Assembly (NCBI RefSeq): GCF_002270355.1
Contig: NZ_NJFZ01000006.1
Location: forward strand, 62,001 to 126,000
Direction: 5' to 3'
Length of the DNA stretch: 64,000 nt
Origin: Flectobacillus sp. BAB-3569
Lineage (GTDB): Bacteria; Bacteroidota; Bacteroidia; Cytophagales; Spirosomataceae
The position numbers were made by a program, and so were the translations under genes. The notes under the pieces were generated by a model. That model had not been told where the DNA came from, ran no database searches, and was given only the letters and a program-made list of their open reading frames with translations. Positions 61,784 to 64,000 of the stretch are shown piece after piece (positions within the stretch are counted from its first letter, which is position 1; each line of letters starts with the position of its first letter).

Positions 61784-62569
61784 ATGAGCGAAACAACAGT
61801 AAACGCACATCAAGACAGATTAACCAAAGTATCCAGCATTTTAGTGTCACAAGCACGGCCAACTGATGAAAAGTCACCTTATTTTGAGTTGGCAAAAAGA
61901 TACAATATTAAGGTAGATTTTCGTCCATTTATTGAGATACAAGGCGTTTCATTCAAAGATTTCCGTAAGCAAAAAATCAACATTCTAGACCATACGGCCA
62001 TTATTTTTACAAGCCGTAATGCTGTGGATCATTTTTTCCGTATCTGTAAAGAAGCACGTATTGAGGTACCAGCAGATATGAAATATTTCTGCATTACCGA
62101 ACAAACTGCTATTTACCTTCAGAAATATATTGTTATTCGTAAGCGTAAGATTTTCTCTGGGCAAAAGACTGCGGCAGATTTGTTAGAATTGATTAAAAAG
62201 CACAAAAGTGAAAAGTTCTTATTCCCTTGCTCAGACAAGCGTCGTAACGATATTCCTGAGTTTATGGGTACTAACGATTTGCATTTGACAGAAGCCGTGA
62301 TGTACGAAACCGTTTCAGCAGACTTGTCTGATTTGGAAGATGTATATTATGATATTTTAGCGTTCTTTAGTCCATCAGGAATAAAGTCTTTGTTTGATAA
62401 TTTTCCAGATTTTCAGCAAAATAAAACTCGTATCGCAGCATTTGGTCCTACAACAGCAAAAGCTGTTACAGATGCTGGATTGTTTTTGGATATTCAAGCT
62501 CCACTTCCAAACGCTCCGTCTATGTCGGGTGCATTGGAATTATACATTAAAAAAGTAAACGGATTGTAA
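61784..62569 (+). CDS. hemD: Uroporphyrinogen-III synthase
   Basis: HemD closes hydroxymethylbilane into uroporphyrinogen III for haem synthesis. The 261 residues show the two-lobed family pattern: LVSQARPTDEKSPYFELA, a conserved AIIFTSRNAVDHFF, and later YDILAFFSPSGIKSLFDNFP and IAAFGPTTAKAVTDAGL. Sequence conservation in this family is low, but these stretches are diagnostic in Bacteroidota, where the gene follows DUF4271. I chose the ATG at 61784 over a TTG at 61778. Confidence 0.9.
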   Translation: MSETTVNAHQDRLTKVSSILVSQARPTDEKSPYFELAKRYNIKVDFRPFIEIQGVSFKDFRKQKINILDHTAIIFTSRNAVDHFFRICKEARIEVPADMKYFCITEQTAIYLQKYIVIRKRKIFSGQKTAADLLELIKKHKSEKFLFPCSDKRRNDIPEFMGTNDLHLTEAVMYETVSADLSDLEDVYYDILAFFSPSGIKSLFDNFPDFQQNKTRIAAFGPTTAKAVTDAGLFLDIQAPLPNAPSMSGALELYIKKVNGL

Positions 62570-62588
62570 GAAAGTTTACTATCAAACT

Positions 62589-62627
62589 AAAGAGGTCAGA
62601 TTTGCAAGCCAAGTCTGACCTCTTTTT
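62589..62627 (+). terminator. Terminator after hemD
   Basis: AAAGAGGTCAGA and TCTGACCTCTTT form a 12-bp stem followed by TTG. It closes the DUF4271-hemD unit. Confidence 0.88.
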
Positions 62628-62892
62628 GTTTTACCTACAACAAAAGCGCTAGTTCGACCGTTTATATCACGTGATTATATGTAGTTAAAATTTTCTTAAA
62701 AAATCTGAAACGATTTTTACAGTAATCCTGTCTCTGAAAAGAGAAATTGTAGTGAATATTTGGAAATTGTTATTAGTTTTGGGAAAGCAGAAGTTTTGGG
62801 TATTCTGAACTATTGCAAAAAAGCTATAAGAACGATTGCCTCTTAATCATTTGAGTACATTGATGTACGAGCATACCTAGTTCAAGAACATT
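62628..62892. other. Intergenic leader region of the PorP/SprF gene
   Basis: About 265 bases of AT-rich sequence after the hemD terminator show no gene, no repeat-family member and no exact TAnnTTTG box. Presumably the promoter of the next gene lies here. Confidence 0.45.
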
Positions 62893-63867
62893 ATGCAAAA
62901 ACAACTATTATTCATTTTATTAGCCTTTGGATTGATTGGGATTTTTCCTGCACGCGCACAGCAGGATGCTCAATTGAGTCAATATATGTTCAACCCTTTA
63001 TATGTCAACCCAGCGGCAGCAGGGCTTGATGGGGCACTGAAGTTTCAGCTACACTACCGTAATCAATGGACAGGTTATCAAACTTCCTTAGATGGCTCTG
63101 GCTCTTTGGGAACGCAAATCTTTAATGTGTCCATGCCCCTCAATGGTCTTCGAAGTGGGGTTGGTCTATCTTTTGTCAATGACAAAACTCCTTCAGGTGC
63201 GGGATACCAAGATTTAAAGCTTGCATATTCATTTCAATTAAAACTTTCTGACGCTAGTTTATTATCTTTAGGGGCAAGTGGAGGTTTTCATATCAAAAAC
63301 TATGATAATAGCTTTCGCCCGCGTGATGAGAACGACCCAATTCTGGACGGTTTGACAGGAAGAGTGAGTCAAAGCAAACCCGATTTTAGTGTAGGTGCAA
63401 TTTTTAAGAGTAGCAACTTTCAAATAGGTGCAAGTTTTAATCATGTCAATCAGCCTGAATATAATTTTGGAATAGCAAGTTTGTCAAATAAGGCGGTTCA
63501 AACGGTTAATATTCATGGTAATATTAATTATTATTTGAGTGATGATTTGGAAATAGTCCCAACAGCATTATTCAAGACAGACTTTAAATCACAGGTATTG
63601 GAGGGAGGAGCAGTGTTAAACTACCAAGAAAAATACTGGTTTGGAGGCTCATACAGATTAAATGATGCTGGCATTATTATTGCTGGAATTTCTTTGTTAC
63701 AAAATAACGCATTACGAATCGGTTATTCGTTAGATTTGACCTCAACGCGAGGAGCATCCGCCAAAGCCCCAACCTCGCATGAAATATTGCTCAGTTATTC
63801 GCTACCGGCTCCTAAACTTTTAGCAGGAAAAAAAGCGCCTGTTAGGACTCCAAGATTTAGAAAATAA
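62893..63867 (+). CDS. PorP/SprF-family type IX secretion system outer-membrane protein
   Basis: The 324-residue protein has a signal peptide (ending PARAQQ) and the family start QDAQLSQYMFNPLYVNPAAAGLDG, followed by HYRNQWTGYQTS and beta-barrel strands, ending in SLPAPK. PorP and SprF help with type IX secretion and the surface attachment or export of specific cargo; many paralogues exist per genome. No large adhesin with a gliding-motility C-terminal domain is adjacent upstream, though one may follow the window. It shows the organism has type IX secretion. Confidence 0.9.
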   Translation: MQKQLLFILLAFGLIGIFPARAQQDAQLSQYMFNPLYVNPAAAGLDGALKFQLHYRNQWTGYQTSLDGSGSLGTQIFNVSMPLNGLRSGVGLSFVNDKTPSGAGYQDLKLAYSFQLKLSDASLLSLGASGGFHIKNYDNSFRPRDENDPILDGLTGRVSQSKPDFSVGAIFKSSNFQIGASFNHVNQPEYNFGIASLSNKAVQTVNIHGNINYYLSDDLEIVPTALFKTDFKSQVLEGGAVLNYQEKYWFGGSYRLNDAGIIIAGISLLQNNALRIGYSLDLTSTRGASAKAPTSHEILLSYSLPAPKLLAGKKAPVRTPRFRK

Positions 63868-63974
63868 GGTTCGGTTTCTCCTAAATTAGCGGAGAAGCCT
63901 AAAAAAGCACTGTTTCTAATCAGATGCTTGTGAATCAAATCGATATTGTATTAGAGTACTAGGTAAAAAATTAT

Positions 63975-63982
63975 TAACTTTG
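63975..63982 (+). promoter_or_regulatory. Putative -7 promoter box at the window edge
   Basis: TAACTTTG fits TAnnTTTG and lies 18 bases before the window end, pointing right. It may drive a gene outside the window. No good -33 box is at the right distance. Confidence 0.35.
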
Positions 63983-64000
63983 CTTATCTTGGATAGCATA

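Noticed and set aside
63868-64000. tRNA or other RNA gene at the right edge
   Set aside because: Only an imperfect TTCTCC/GGAGAA hairpin and a promoter-like box are visible; no cloverleaf can be formed.

Overview
The window looks like a chromosomal segment of a Bacteroidota bacterium, most likely order Cytophagales and perhaps the Flectobacillus/Arcicella side of it; genus is a guess. The evidence is lineage-typical genes (gliding lipoprotein GldH, a PorP/SprF-family type IX secretion protein, a type IX sorting-domain protein, DUF4293 and DUF4271 proteins, a Bacteroidota-type LptC, the recQ/kdsD divergent pair), AT-rich DNA, few Shine-Dalgarno sites, and promoter boxes of the Bacteroidota form TAnnTTTG. 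I saw no rRNA or tRNA gene, CRISPR array, prophage or transposase.

Layout. 0-12.8 kb: the end of a carotenoid desaturase, DUF4293, kdsD facing recQ, purD, ricT-gldH, a LON-domain protein, msrA, a PAP2-like membrane protein and a nucleoside-recognition (Gate) protein. 12.8-19.1 kb: a surface polysaccharide cluster (UDP-sugar dehydrogenase, flippase, Wzy-like polymerase, GT2 and GT4 glycosyltransferases). 19.4-21.4 kb: a repeat-rich secreted protein split across two frames, then a small type IX cargo-like protein. 21.4-29.3 kb: adaptor plus TolC efflux genes, a VanX-like dipeptidase, an ABC exporter, a J-domain-like protein and a DUF3267 membrane protein. 29.3-39.3 kb: branched-chain amino acid genes in transcription order ilvD, ilvB, ilvN, ilvC, ilvA, on the minus strand, with two membrane-protein genes of cell-surface type lying between them. 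39.5-48.4 kb: a serine hydrolase, two tandem copies of a GMC-oxidoreductase plus small-subunit module, a cupin and a TIM-barrel sugar isomerase. 48.5-64 kb: small membrane proteins, MscS, coaX-OMP-lptC, DUF4932, cytochrome c, SCO, recN, a dienoyl-CoA-isomerase-like protein, sucD, DUF4271-hemD and PorP/SprF.

Main discoveries. (1) Upstream of ilvD is what reads as a complete transcription attenuator: a promoter, a 20-residue leader peptide with eight consecutive Ile/Leu/Val codons, a perfect 15-bp terminator hairpin, and an 8-nt anti-terminator element overlapping the leader stop codon. (2) Five genes are each broken by what looks like one missing base in an A or T homopolymer, which most likely reflects sequence error but could be slippage; a sixth break has the opposite sign. 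(3) Intergenic regions carry several palindromic repeat families, including a 155-bp MITE-like element with 15-bp terminal inverted repeats and a composite element that carries terminator-like hairpins with differing stems.
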